A stretch of 64,000 nt of DNA from [Clostridium] symbiosum. Lineage in GTDB: Bacteria > Bacillota > Clostridia > Lachnospirales > Lachnospiraceae. The notes below the pieces were generated by a model. That model was not told where the DNA came from. It saw only the letters and a program-made list of their open reading frames with translations, and did not search any database. Shown in pieces: positions 26,964 through 34,628 of the stretch. A program made the translations under genes and the position numbers. The first letter of the stretch is position 1. Every line of letters starts with the position of its first letter. The stretch lies in assembly GCA_036419695.1 (NCBI GenBank), contig CP143946.1, positions 248,001-312,000 on the forward strand. Reading direction: 5' to 3'.

Positions 26964-27056
26964 ATGAAAGAAAGGTCAAGTCATATCAAACAGGTGACAT
27001 CTGACCGTTTGGGGTATGATTGGAATATATTCGAAGAGGGGGACGAGGGCGAATGA
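26964..27056 (+). CDS. 30-residue leader ORF overlapping the AraC gene
   Basis: An ATG at 26964, 10 bp after GAAGGAG, opens a 30-codon frame ending at TGA 27054-27056. The stop overlaps the ATG of the AraC gene as ATGA. The product is polar and acidic at its C-terminus (EEGDEGE), with no membrane segment or known motif. The strong ribosome site and ATGA overlap imply translational coupling, so translation of this ORF should drive or control AraC synthesis. It may be a small protein or simply a coupling leader. Confidence 0.6.
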   Translation: MKERSSHIKQVTSDRLGYDWNIFEEGDEGE

Positions 27057-27931
27057 TTCAATGCCATTATGAGATACATATTAGTAAAAATGATACTTAT
27101 TCCATGGATCGCCCTCATTTTCATGAAGATATTGAGATTGTGCTCTGCATTGCCGGAGAAGGTGTATTTTTTCTGGAGCCGGAGGTGTTTCCACTGTACA
27201 GGGGACAGTTATTCCTGATTGATTCGTCGATCCTCCACCGGAGTGTGGCAAATGAAGAATACCGGTGCATGGTTTTCCATATTTCATCGGAAATGCTGCA
27301 TGAATTCTCGTCCCTTCAAAGTAACTTTCAGGCGAGAAGCAAACGATCCGGCCTAGTAGCGTCACTGACAGAGGAGGATACGAAATATCTGGAGACACTC
27401 TATGGTAAGCTTGCCGAAGATTTCGGTAAAGAATTTGGCGGGGATATCAGACAAACGATTACATTGCTGACTTTTTTACTTACCTGTTTTTCTCATTTTA
27501 ACGAGGCTGAGGACAGGGAAGTTTATACTAATCCAAGTCTCGATAAAGTGGCGCCGATTCTATCCTATATCCAGGAGCATCTGGGAGAGGCCATGACCAC
27601 TCAGTCTATTGCCGATGCCTTTTATATGAGCAAATACCATCTGTGCCATATTTTTAAAGAAGGCACCGGATTCAGCCTGATGGATTACGTCATAAACTGC
27701 CGCATACTGAAAGCCAGATCACTTCTCAGAAACGGGATGCGGGTCCAGGAGGTTGGAGAAAATGTAGGTTTCCGAAATAATGAGCATTTTATCAGAACCT
27801 TTAAAAAGCTGACGGGAATGCCACCGAAACGGTATGCGATGATGTACAAGGACAGCGATCAGAATGCCAAAAGGGAACTCGTGGTGATAGAAGGAAAGGA
27901 TGGGAAAATCATAGAGGGGATAAAGGCATGA
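27053..27931 (+). CDS. AraC family regulator with cupin sensor domain
   Basis: The 292-residue protein has an N-terminal AraC-type cupin (HFHEDIEI early, and LYRGQLFLIDSSILHRS) to about residue 140. The C-terminal double helix-turn-helix spans about 180-280 (MTTQSIADAFYMSKYHLCHIFK, trimmed here to its middle: SIADAFYMSKYHLCHIFKE; and VGENVGFRNNEHFIRTFKK). The ATG at 27053 is chosen because it overlaps the stop of a small ORF and follows a purine-rich stretch; an in-frame TTG at 27020 is less likely. It is divergent from the dehydrogenase-permease-acetamidase operon and probably controls it. A giant-hairpin element starts right after its stop. Confidence 0.9.
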   Translation: MIQCHYEIHISKNDTYSMDRPHFHEDIEIVLCIAGEGVFFLEPEVFPLYRGQLFLIDSSILHRSVANEEYRCMVFHISSEMLHEFSSLQSNFQARSKRSGLVASLTEEDTKYLETLYGKLAEDFGKEFGGDIRQTITLLTFLLTCFSHFNEAEDREVYTNPSLDKVAPILSYIQEHLGEAMTTQSIADAFYMSKYHLCHIFKEGTGFSLMDYVINCRILKARSLLRNGMRVQEVGENVGFRNNEHFIRTFKKLTGMPPKRYAMMYKDSDQNAKRELVVIEGKDGKIIEGIKA

Positions 27932-28879
27932 GGATTTAATTGAGGAATGAGAACGCCGCCGGGACGGTCGGGGGGCGGGATGGTGAGAGGGAGGTTGTGA
28001 GTCTTCAGTCCCGGTTTGCAGGTTGTCGTGGGTGGGGAATCCGGGCAGAAAAAGTTCCTGCGGGAAACGCTTGCGCTCTTTGAAGTGCATAGCAGTACTA
28101 AGGCGCCCAAATACGCCGCCTAAGTACTGATGGACTTCCAGGTTCCCTGCGGAATTTTTTTCTCCCGGCTTCCCCACGGGAAGGTTATGGACCGGGACTG
28201 AAGACGCGAAGGTTTTCGCCATCCCGTACCCCGGCCTGCGGCCGCTGAATTGTTCTTATTCCTTCAAAGGGGGGAGGTACTGTCGCTGCCACTATGTTTC
28301 TTCGAATGCTTCAAAATATCTGCTATCCGGTCTCTGACGGGTTTGTTTTGGAACTTTTCATCTTAGAGTATTGCGTCAGAACATTCGACTTTTGTTTTAG
28401 AAATTCATCTGTTCTCAAATTCATCGTGATATACCGTCAGACCGTTAAAGTATCGCAGCTTCGTAGTAGCCGCGACAGGACCCTCCCCATTTAAGGTTAG
28501 AGACAATCAGCGTCCGGAACGGACCATGTCCGGTGCCGCGAAAACCTCCGCCTGAGTCTTTTGTCCCCGGCGATAACCTGCCGGGGGAAGGAGGCGGAAT
28601 CAATTGTGCAGGGGATATGGGAGTCCGCCGGTACCTGGCGACACATTGAGCACTTAGCGAGGTCTCTTCGAGCTTAGTGCAAAAGCGTGCGGTGGCAGGT
28701 CTTTTCGAGCCTGGCACCGCTGCGCACTCCAAAAAGCGCGAGCGGTCCCCGTAACAATTCATTCCGGCCGGATTCCCCCTCACAACAACCTCCAATAGGG
28801 GACAAAAGACTCAGCCAGCCCCCTCACCACACCGGACATGGTCCGTTCCGGACGCGTCCTCTTCACCTCAGTTAAATCC
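27932..28879. repeat. Composite giant-hairpin element, locus B/C
   Basis: The 948-bp locus begins at the base after the AraC stop and is bounded by inverted ends GGATTTAATTGAGG (27932-27945) and CCTCAGTTAAATCC (28866-28879), 13 of 14 matching. Copy B (27944-28296) is a full hairpin in reverse orientation: GAGTCTTCAGTCCCGG (27999-28014) pairs with CCGGGACTGAAGAC (28192-28205), with apex CAGTACTAAGGCG / CGCCGCCTAAGTACTG. Its leader is at 28276-28292. Copy C has leader 28466-28483 and a 24-bp perfect outer stem (28512-28535 with 28830-28853), and GAGTCTTTTGTCCCC (28554-28568) pairs with GGGGACAAAAGACTC (28798-28812). The centre is 28297-28450. No gene is seen. Confidence 0.88.
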
Positions 28880-28910
28880 TTATTTTTATGGCCAATTTGC
28901 CGGCCGCTAT

Positions 28911-29276
28911 CTAAACCCCCCGTTTCTTTGTCTGAATTTCCAACAGTTGCAGGATCAAACTTTCCACAACATCTTTATATTCGATATCTAAAAGTTCAAA
29001 ATTCGCTAATATTTCCGCATTGGAGTCATCACGGCAGCCGGGAAGATCGGTTATATCTTCCTCACCGCCAACAGGAACAAAACCGGTTTCCAGAAGAAAA
29101 TCACCGGAGGTTTTTAAGATTTTCGCCAGTTGCTTTATCTTGGCCACATCAGGCTGTCTTTTTCCCGTTTCATAGCCGCAGTAAGTGCTGTTCGTGATCC
29201 CCATGGCATCGGCTACCTGCTGCTGGGTATACCCGATGGAAATTCTCGCTTCTTTTAACCTTTCGGTAAAACTCAT
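28911..29276 (-). CDS. Xre family helix-turn-helix regulator
   Basis: This encodes 121 residues. The N-terminal 60 form an Xre/Cro-type helix-turn-helix (LKEARISIGYTQQQVADAMG, then TNSTYCGYETGKRQPDVAKI). The C-terminal half is acidic with no clear domain. It is divergent from a 90-residue HTH protein and the LarA-like operon. Two copies of a 15-bp palindrome TTGGCGATACGCCAA lie in the shared gap and are the likely operators. Giant-hairpin copy C ends about 30 bp after its stop. Confidence 0.88.
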   Translation of the reverse strand: MSFTERLKEARISIGYTQQQVADAMGITNSTYCGYETGKRQPDVAKIKQLAKILKTSGDFLLETGFVPVGGEEDITDLPGCRDDSNAEILANFELLDIEYKDVVESLILQLLEIQTKKRGV

Positions 29277-29313
29277 TACGACACCTCACTTTCGCCTGAA
29301 TCATAACATATGG

Positions 29314-29401
29314 TTGGCGTATCGTCAATAAAATCCCCCTAATATCTTGATAAGTTGGCGAACTGAGAATATAATGACACTGTGGTTTGGCGATACGCCA
29401 A
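29314..29401. promoter_or_regulatory. Twin palindromic operators between divergent HTH genes
   Basis: TTGGCGTATCGTCAA (29314-29328) and TTGGCGATACGCCAA (29387-29401) are the same 15-bp palindrome in opposite orientation with one mismatch; the second is perfect. A half-site TTGGCGA lies at 29355-29361. They flank the 150-bp gap between an Xre regulator and a second small HTH protein, 35-40 bp before each start. This is the layout of a self-regulating repressor controlling both directions. Confidence 0.72.
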
Positions 29402-29420
29402 GAAAGGAGGAATGCTACAT

Positions 29421-29693
29421 ATGTATCCCAATTTATTGGGCCAAAAAGAATTCTTTCATCTTACTGAGCAGGATATGGGAGAAATCATAGGCGTCAGCCG
29501 CAGCGATTACAGCCGGAAGATTTTAAACGGCAGCTTTTATCCGGGCGAGTGCCGGGCCTATTGCAGATATTTTAATAAGCCTTTTGATTTCTTATTTGCA
29601 ACGGAGGGCGAAATCAGCCACTTTCTTAACAAATCCTTTCGGAATCTGCTTCCGTCTTCCTTTCCCGCGGGACAGGAAATGATTTCCGGTTAA
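29421..29693 (+). CDS. Small helix-turn-helix protein
   Basis: The 90-residue protein starts at ATG 29421, 10 bp after AAAGGAGG; an ATG three codons earlier is too close to that site. The segment LTEQDMGEIIGVSRSDYSRK looks like an Xre-type helix-turn-helix, followed by an FNKPFDFLFATEGE stretch also seen in short Xre-like proteins. No effector domain is present. It lies divergent from the larger Xre gene and 37-60 bp before the LarA-like gene, so the two HTH proteins probably regulate this operon together. The function of the pair is not known to me. Confidence 0.7.
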   Translation: MYPNLLGQKEFFHLTEQDMGEIIGVSRSDYSRKILNGSFYPGECRAYCRYFNKPFDFLFATEGEISHFLNKSFRNLLPSSFPAGQEMISG

Positions 29694-29730
29694 GAAGCGC
29701 TGTCATGATATTGAGGAAGGGGGAATTAAC

Positions 29731-31050
29731 ATCTCAACGGAAATTAGTCAGCTTTTGCAGAATTTTGAGATACCCAGGGTGGTCAGGGTACGCCAGTTTT
29801 TCAACAGTGAGGAGCTGGAGGAGCCTGAGAGGGAGCTTAAAAGACTGTTAAAGGAAAAAGAGCTTCCCATTAAGAAGGGAGCAAAAATTGCCATCACCTG
29901 CGGCAGCCGTGGAATTGACCGGTACGTGCCGCTGCTTAAAACAATTGTAGCATTTGTAAAGGAAAAGGGCGGGATTCCATTTCTTGTACCATCAATGGGA
30001 AGCCATGGCGGAGCAACGGCAGAGGGGCAGGCCCTGGTGCTTGAAAAGTACGGAATTACGGAAGAAACCATAGGCGCTCCGGTCGTTTCCAGCATGGAGG
30101 TAAACCAGATTGGAACGACGAGGCAGGGATTGGGCGTTTATATTGACAGGAACGCCTGTGAGGCCGATGGAATTATTCTGTTCAACAGGGTAAAACCCCA
30201 CACATCCTTCCGCGGCCGTTATGAAAGCGGCCTTGTGAAGATGCTGGCCATAGGACTTGCAAAGCAGAAGGGAGCGGAAGCCACCCATTTTCTCCGGTAT
30301 GAGAATATGGCCGAAAACATCATAGCCGTGGCCTCGGTCGCCCTGGAAAAGCTCAATGTTATCTGCGGTGTGTCCACCATTGAGAACGGTTATGGGCGTC
30401 TGGCCAAGGTGCACGTTTCCCGGAAAGACGAGATTATGGCCGACGAACCGGATTATCTTCAGGATGCATGGAATAAAATGGCCAGACTTGCACTTAATGA
30501 GATCGATGTGCTGATTGTAGGAGCGATCGGTAAGGAGATCAGCGGAACCGGGATGGATACCAATATTGTGGGCCGGTTTCACACCAATGCCGCGGGGGGC
30601 GGTCCCAGGACAGTAAAGCTGGGCGTACTGAACATAACGGAAAAATCGGAGGGAAACGCCAACGGTATGGGACTGGCCGACTTTATCCCCAGGCATATGT
30701 ATGAGCAGATTGATTTTGGCAGTACCTATGTCAACACGCTGACGTCTACGGAACCCAACAGCTCCCGGCTTCCGATGGTAGTAGAGGACGACAGGGCCGT
30801 TTTCAAAGCCTGCGTCAAGCTCTGCGGAAGAATCAGGAATGAGGAGATTCGTATGGTGATCATCCCTGACACGAAGCATCTGGACGAGATCTATTTATCC
30901 GAAGCCGCAATTAATGCAGCCTGCCGTCCGATCCGGGTGGAGAGCGGATTTATGGAGGTTCCTTTTGACAGGGACGGAAACCTGTCGCTGTTTGCGGAAG
31001 GCCGTAATTCCGAAGGCTGTAATTCTGAAGGCTGTAATTCTGCCGGATAA
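29731..31050 (+). CDS. LarA-like nickel-pincer racemase/epimerase family protein
   Basis: The family (LarA, lactate racemase N-terminal domain) racemises or epimerises 2-hydroxy acids with a nickel-pincer nucleotide. Numbered from the TTG at 29755, expected residues are His84 (GSHGG), His149 (KPHT), Lys162 (GLVKM) and His178 (ATHF), equivalent to the acid/base histidines, cofactor lysine and nickel ligand of LarA. No ATG starts the frame: the ribosome site AGGAAGGGGG (29714-29723) is placed for an ATC at 29731 or ATT at 29725, while the TTG at 29755 has none; I use 29731. The C-terminus is three 15-bp repeats. No larB, larC or larE is present here. Confidence 0.85.
   Translation: MSTEISQLLQNFEIPRVVRVRQFFNSEELEEPERELKRLLKEKELPIKKGAKIAITCGSRGIDRYVPLLKTIVAFVKEKGGIPFLVPSMGSHGGATAEGQALVLEKYGITEETIGAPVVSSMEVNQIGTTRQGLGVYIDRNACEADGIILFNRVKPHTSFRGRYESGLVKMLAIGLAKQKGAEATHFLRYENMAENIIAVASVALEKLNVICGVSTIENGYGRLAKVHVSRKDEIMADEPDYLQDAWNKMARLALNEIDVLIVGAIGKEISGTGMDTNIVGRFHTNAAGGGPRTVKLGVLNITEKSEGNANGMGLADFIPRHMYEQIDFGSTYVNTLTSTEPNSSRLPMVVEDDRAVFKACVKLCGRIRNEEIRMVIIPDTKHLDEIYLSEAAINAACRPIRVESGFMEVPFDRDGNLSLFAEGRNSEGCNSEGCNSAG
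30997..31041 (+). repeat. In-frame 15-bp repeats at the LarA-like C-terminus
   Basis: Three units of GAAGGCTGTAATTCT (first with two changes) encode EGRNS-EGCNS-EGCNS directly before the stop. The near-identity at DNA level indicates recent slippage. The tail is unlikely to be part of the catalytic fold. Confidence 0.85.
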
Positions 31051-31131
31051 AATGGATTTTACACAACATGACTTGGAACCAATGACTTTAGTATATTTTG
31101 GAGTAACTATCTGTGAGGAGGTATATGTTAT

Positions 31132-32532
31132 ATGGAATTGACTATGAGTTCTGCCATATGGCAGGTAATGGTTGATGCGGCGGTTATGGGAACGCTGCTG
31201 CTGATTGGGGAATTTTTGCGGGCTAAGGTAAAATGGTTCCAGAAGGCATTAATTCCGCCTGCCGTCCTGGCCGGTGTTCTGGCTCTTTTACTGGGTCCGA
31301 AAAGCCCATGGGAGGCATGCAGGATTCTGCCGCTTTCCAGTTCCTTTGGAACCTATGCCAGCGTTCTGATCGTGCTTGTTTTTGCGGCCACACCCATTGG
31401 GGACAGGCCTAAGAAGGGAGCAATGGCCGGATCTAAGATTATGGGAATGTTTTTCAACATTTCCGGTATCGCCGTCCTCCAATACGGGATCGGTATGCTG
31501 GTGACAATCACGGTACTGACTAAGCTGTATCCCTCCCTGAATGAAAACTTTGGCCTGATGATGGCCACCGGTTTTTACGGAGGCCACGGAACGGCAGCCG
31601 CCGTCGGAAAATCACTGGCTGATCTTGGAGTGGCTGATATGACGGATCTGGGATATACCTGCGCTACAATCGGAATCGTGGGCGGAATTATCACAGGTAT
31701 TCTAATTATTAACTGGGGTACGCGTAAGGGCTATACCCATTATGTGGAAAATCCCAGTGAACTGCCGGTTGATATGCGGACCGGACTGGTACCGCCGGAA
31801 AAACAAAAATCATCTTCCAAAGGAACCGTGGCCTCTATCTGCCTCGATCCGCTGGGATACCATCTGGGCATCGTTCTCTTTGCTTCCTGGCTGGGTTATA
31901 TGGCCTCTGCCGGGTTTGCAAAATGGACACTGGCAACCTTTAATTATAAAATATCAATCCCGGAATTCTGCCTTTCATTGTTTGCAGGACTGATTATAAA
32001 TGCGCTTCTCAATAAGAGCGGAGCATATAAATATGTGGATCGCGGCTCCATACAGAGAATTCAGGGAACGGCTACCGATTTCCTGATGATATCGGGTATC
32101 GGTTCACTGAATCTGACCGTGGTTATGAACTATGCGGTTCCGCTGATTGTCGTATGTATTCTCGGATTTCTGTCTGTATGGGTATGGTTTATCTGGATTG
32201 GCGGAAAATCCTCAGAGGAAGACTGGTTTGAGCGGAATATGATGATGTGGGGCCATGCCACAGGCGTTGCCGCTACCGGTGTATTGCTGCAGCGCATCGT
32301 GGATCCGGATTTGAAGAGCCGCGGTATCGAGGATTCCGGTATTTCTGATATATTTAACCGTCCGATTATTATAGGCCTGCAGGTGATTCCCCCAATTTTA
32401 ATCACCTCAATGGGTACCACGGGTTCTTGGATTGTCACCGGCGCGTGTTTCGCGATTGTGGCTGTGATGTGGCTGCTGGCATGGATGAGCAAGGGATGGG
32501 TAGCCGGACGCAAGCTGGAAAAATACAGATAA
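31132..32532 (+). CDS. GltS-type sodium/glutamate symporter family protein
   Basis: The 466-residue membrane protein has ten or more helices and matches the GltS (sodium:glutamate symporter) family: ALIPPAVLAGVLALLLGP early, GFYGGHGTAAAVGKSLAD in the first half, and the second-half counterpart MMMWGHATGVAATGVLLQR. These glycine-rich repeats form the transport core of the family. GAGGAGG precedes the ATG. It lies 81 bp after the LarA-like gene in the same operon, so the substrate may be a 2-hydroxy or dicarboxylic acid rather than glutamate itself. A terminator follows. Confidence 0.88.
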   Translation: MELTMSSAIWQVMVDAAVMGTLLLIGEFLRAKVKWFQKALIPPAVLAGVLALLLGPKSPWEACRILPLSSSFGTYASVLIVLVFAATPIGDRPKKGAMAGSKIMGMFFNISGIAVLQYGIGMLVTITVLTKLYPSLNENFGLMMATGFYGGHGTAAAVGKSLADLGVADMTDLGYTCATIGIVGGIITGILIINWGTRKGYTHYVENPSELPVDMRTGLVPPEKQKSSSKGTVASICLDPLGYHLGIVLFASWLGYMASAGFAKWTLATFNYKISIPEFCLSLFAGLIINALLNKSGAYKYVDRGSIQRIQGTATDFLMISGIGSLNLTVVMNYAVPLIVVCILGFLSVWVWFIWIGGKSSEEDWFERNMMMWGHATGVAATGVLLQRIVDPDLKSRGIEDSGISDIFNRPIIIGLQVIPPILITSMGTTGSWIVTGACFAIVAVMWLLAWMSKGWVAGRKLEKYR

Positions 32533-32585
32533 AATCGATAGTGGTATCGATGTATGAATAATAAGTCACGTTTTACATAAACAGA

Positions 32586-32617
32586 GGGCTGTCGCAGTGA
32601 TGCGGCAGCCCATTTTG
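32586..32617 (+). terminator. Intrinsic terminator after the symporter gene
   Basis: GGGCTGTCGCA pairs with TGCGGCAGCCC over a 4-nt loop, followed by a T-rich tail. It separates the symporter from the convergent MerR gene. Confidence 0.8.
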
Positions 32618-32628
32618 TACCCCGAGGA

Positions 32629-33474
32629 TTAACCGTTTTGCTGCGGCGGGGCGGCTTCGATTGGAATCTGAATCTCCGTGAGAAACTCTTTTGGGTTGTT
32701 TGTCATGGAAATATTGATGATAGAGGTCTCGATGGAGTTGCCGGTCACGGTCAGCCCCTGCTTCTCGATGTAATTCCATAGTTTCCGGTAAGTTTTGGAG
32801 ATCGTCTGGTAGCCTCCGGTATGGCAGGCGACGATAAACGTTCCGGCAGGAATGGAGGACAGCCGTTTTGCCTCCATGCCGGAAAACGGTTTTACAAAGA
32901 AACCGATGGAGTTATAGGTTAGAAAATGATGGTTTTCCAGATTTTCCTGGTGAATTTCAAGCAGGATTTCTCCTTTGTCGTAGGGCGGCCGGTCGTGCAG
33001 CGCCTTTATGTAGGAGGAATAGAGGAGCTTGATACAGGCATAGAGATCTTCGCTGGAAAAATTAATATTCATCCTGTACAAATACCGCTCTGGATATTGC
33101 CGTACCTCAAATGCGGACGATTTATGTTTTGACAGCTCGATTTTATTGATCAGTTCCTCATTCTGCCGGTTCAACTCATTCAGTTCCGCCAGCTCGGCTT
33201 CGATGATGCTGCGGCGCTCCAGGAGCAGCTTTTCCAGGGAGGCGACATTTTTGGCGCTGCTGTGTGCCTTGATCTGCTCCAGGCTGAGCTGCAGTTTTTT
33301 CAGCTTACCGATCATATTGAGCTGGAAAAGCTGGTTGTATTCATAGTAACGGTAACCCGTGTTTGTATCGCGGGCGGACGGCCTGCACAGGCCGATGGAA
33401 TCATAGTAGCGGAGAGCCGATTTAGAAATGTTTAAAAAACGGCTTATCTCGGCTATGGTGTATTTGTCATTCAT
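32629..33474 (-). CDS. MerR family regulator with effector-binding domain
   Basis: The 281-residue protein begins at the ATG at 33474 (GAAAGG upstream); the 36-codon open extension has no ribosome site. The MerR winged helix is at the N-terminus (MNDKYTIAEISRFLNISKSA, then LRYYDSIGLCRP and GYRYYEYNQL). A coiled-coil dimerisation helix spans about 75-120, and a GyrI/BmrR-like effector-binding domain fills the rest. This resembles BmrR/BltR-type drug or metabolite sensors. It is divergent from the nitrilase-YjiH-EamA operon, whose promoter has a MerR-type long spacer. Confidence 0.9.
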   Translation of the reverse strand: MNDKYTIAEISRFLNISKSALRYYDSIGLCRPSARDTNTGYRYYEYNQLFQLNMIGKLKKLQLSLEQIKAHSSAKNVASLEKLLLERRSIIEAELAELNELNRQNEELINKIELSKHKSSAFEVRQYPERYLYRMNINFSSEDLYACIKLLYSSYIKALHDRPPYDKGEILLEIHQENLENHHFLTYNSIGFFVKPFSGMEAKRLSSIPAGTFIVACHTGGYQTISKTYRKLWNYIEKQGLTVTGNSIETSIINISMTNNPKEFLTEIQIPIEAAPPQQNG

Positions 33475-33649
33475 GGGGATGCATCCTTTCCCGACTGGTT
33501 CTCCGTCCGCATTAAAACAGCCGGACGGCTGCAAAACAACATGCTCTAAGAAAGTTATACTATAAAAAGAAAAAACATTCAAGTCAGCTTTAATGTTTGA
33601 ATGCCTGTAAAATAAGGAAAAATTGAGATAAAATTAGTTTATGGAAGTA

Positions 33650-33680
33650 TTGACATTCAAGTAAGATAACAGGTTACACT
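33650..33680 (+). promoter_or_regulatory. MerR-type promoter with 19-bp spacer
   Basis: TTGACA (33650-33655) and TACACT (33675-33680) are separated by 19 bp, the over-long spacing that MerR-family activators correct by bending DNA. CATTCAAGT overlaps the -35 (33654-33662) and recurs at 33576-33584 near the regulator start, with the inverted form TTTGAATG at 33596-33603. These repeats are likely MerR contact sites controlling both directions. Confidence 0.6.
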
Positions 33681-33707
33681 TAAGTCAGTTAAGAAAGGAG
33701 AGCATAT

Positions 33708-34616
33708 ATGGAAAATCGTTTTTTAAATGTCTCCGTCATGCAGCATACGATATCGGCCGACTTAAGTACCAACCTTAAGGTGATTGGAGAATCTGTAGAG
33801 AGCCTGATGATGGGATATGTCAGGCCGGAACTGATTGTGGGTGTGGAGTTTGGAATCAGCAAGTCACCTATATCGATAGATGATGAGGCTATCCACTTCC
33901 TGGCAGATCTTGCAAAAAAACACCGTGTATACCTGGTTCCGGGGACGTTTGCGGAAAAGTCGGAGGAGCTGGAGGAGGGCGGGGCGTACAATACGTGCCC
34001 AGTTTTTGGACCAGACGGCACCATGATTTGCCGGTACAGAAAGAAAGTTCCGTTCCGCCCGGGGGAGATGTCAGTGCCCAGCAATGAGGAGGACTACTGC
34101 ATTTTCGAAATCCGGGAGAAGGGGATTACGGTAGGGCTTCAGATATGTTATGATCAGTTTTTCCCGGAGATTTCGAGGACTCTGGCCCTGAAGGGCGCGG
34201 AACTGATTCTATGTCCGGCGTTAGATCCGATCGAATACCGTCACATTCCGGAAATCCTGCCGAGAGCCAGGGCACTGGAAAATGAACTGTTTTATATCTG
34301 GACATGCGGCACGGGGCAGCTTGGGGCATCGACATGCTGCGGAAACTCGGTGATTGTGGATCCGGAAGGACAGATCCTCGCTAAATGTCCCGAGACTCCC
34401 GCACTGGTGACAAAGACGTTAGACTTCTCCCAGGTGGAGCTTAAGAGGGAGTACGGGAGGGACCAGCATCTGAATTCGCTCAGATATTTTAATGTACAAT
34501 ATCCGTTTGCCGGCCGGCTCAACGAGGCTCCCGTCTATCAGGGAGCGGGCAGTCTGACGGCGGACAGAAAAGAATATGAGGAAAAGACACGTGGAGTAAG
34601 GATGGGAAATTTGTAA
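33708..34616 (+). CDS. Carbon-nitrogen hydrolase (nitrilase superfamily)
   Basis: The 302-residue protein carries the Glu-Lys-Cys triad of the superfamily: Glu47 (GVEFG), Lys112/113 (RYRKKVPF) and Cys147 (LQICYDQFFPE). These enzymes hydrolyse amides, carbamoyl groups or nitriles through a thioester on the Cys. The branch looks like an aliphatic amidase or N-carbamoyl hydrolase, not a true nitrilase, but the substrate is open. AAGGAGAG precedes the ATG. It is first in an operon with YjiH-like and EamA-type membrane proteins and has a MerR-type promoter. Confidence 0.9.
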   Translation: MENRFLNVSVMQHTISADLSTNLKVIGESVESLMMGYVRPELIVGVEFGISKSPISIDDEAIHFLADLAKKHRVYLVPGTFAEKSEELEEGGAYNTCPVFGPDGTMICRYRKKVPFRPGEMSVPSNEEDYCIFEIREKGITVGLQICYDQFFPEISRTLALKGAELILCPALDPIEYRHIPEILPRARALENELFYIWTCGTGQLGASTCCGNSVIVDPEGQILAKCPETPALVTKTLDFSQVELKREYGRDQHLNSLRYFNVQYPFAGRLNEAPVYQGAGSLTADRKEYEEKTRGVRMGNL

Positions 34617-34628
34617 GGGGGAAAGAAA

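Noticed and set aside
27932..28879. Giant-hairpin loci as CRISPR arrays, attC arrays or group II introns
   Set aside because: There are no regular short repeats with unique spacers, no integron-type R boxes or integrase, and no intron domain V or reverse transcriptase.
28687..29197. Plus-strand open frames antisense to the Xre gene and hairpin C
   Set aside because: They are shadows of the minus-strand gene and element; no ribosome site or recognisable protein.
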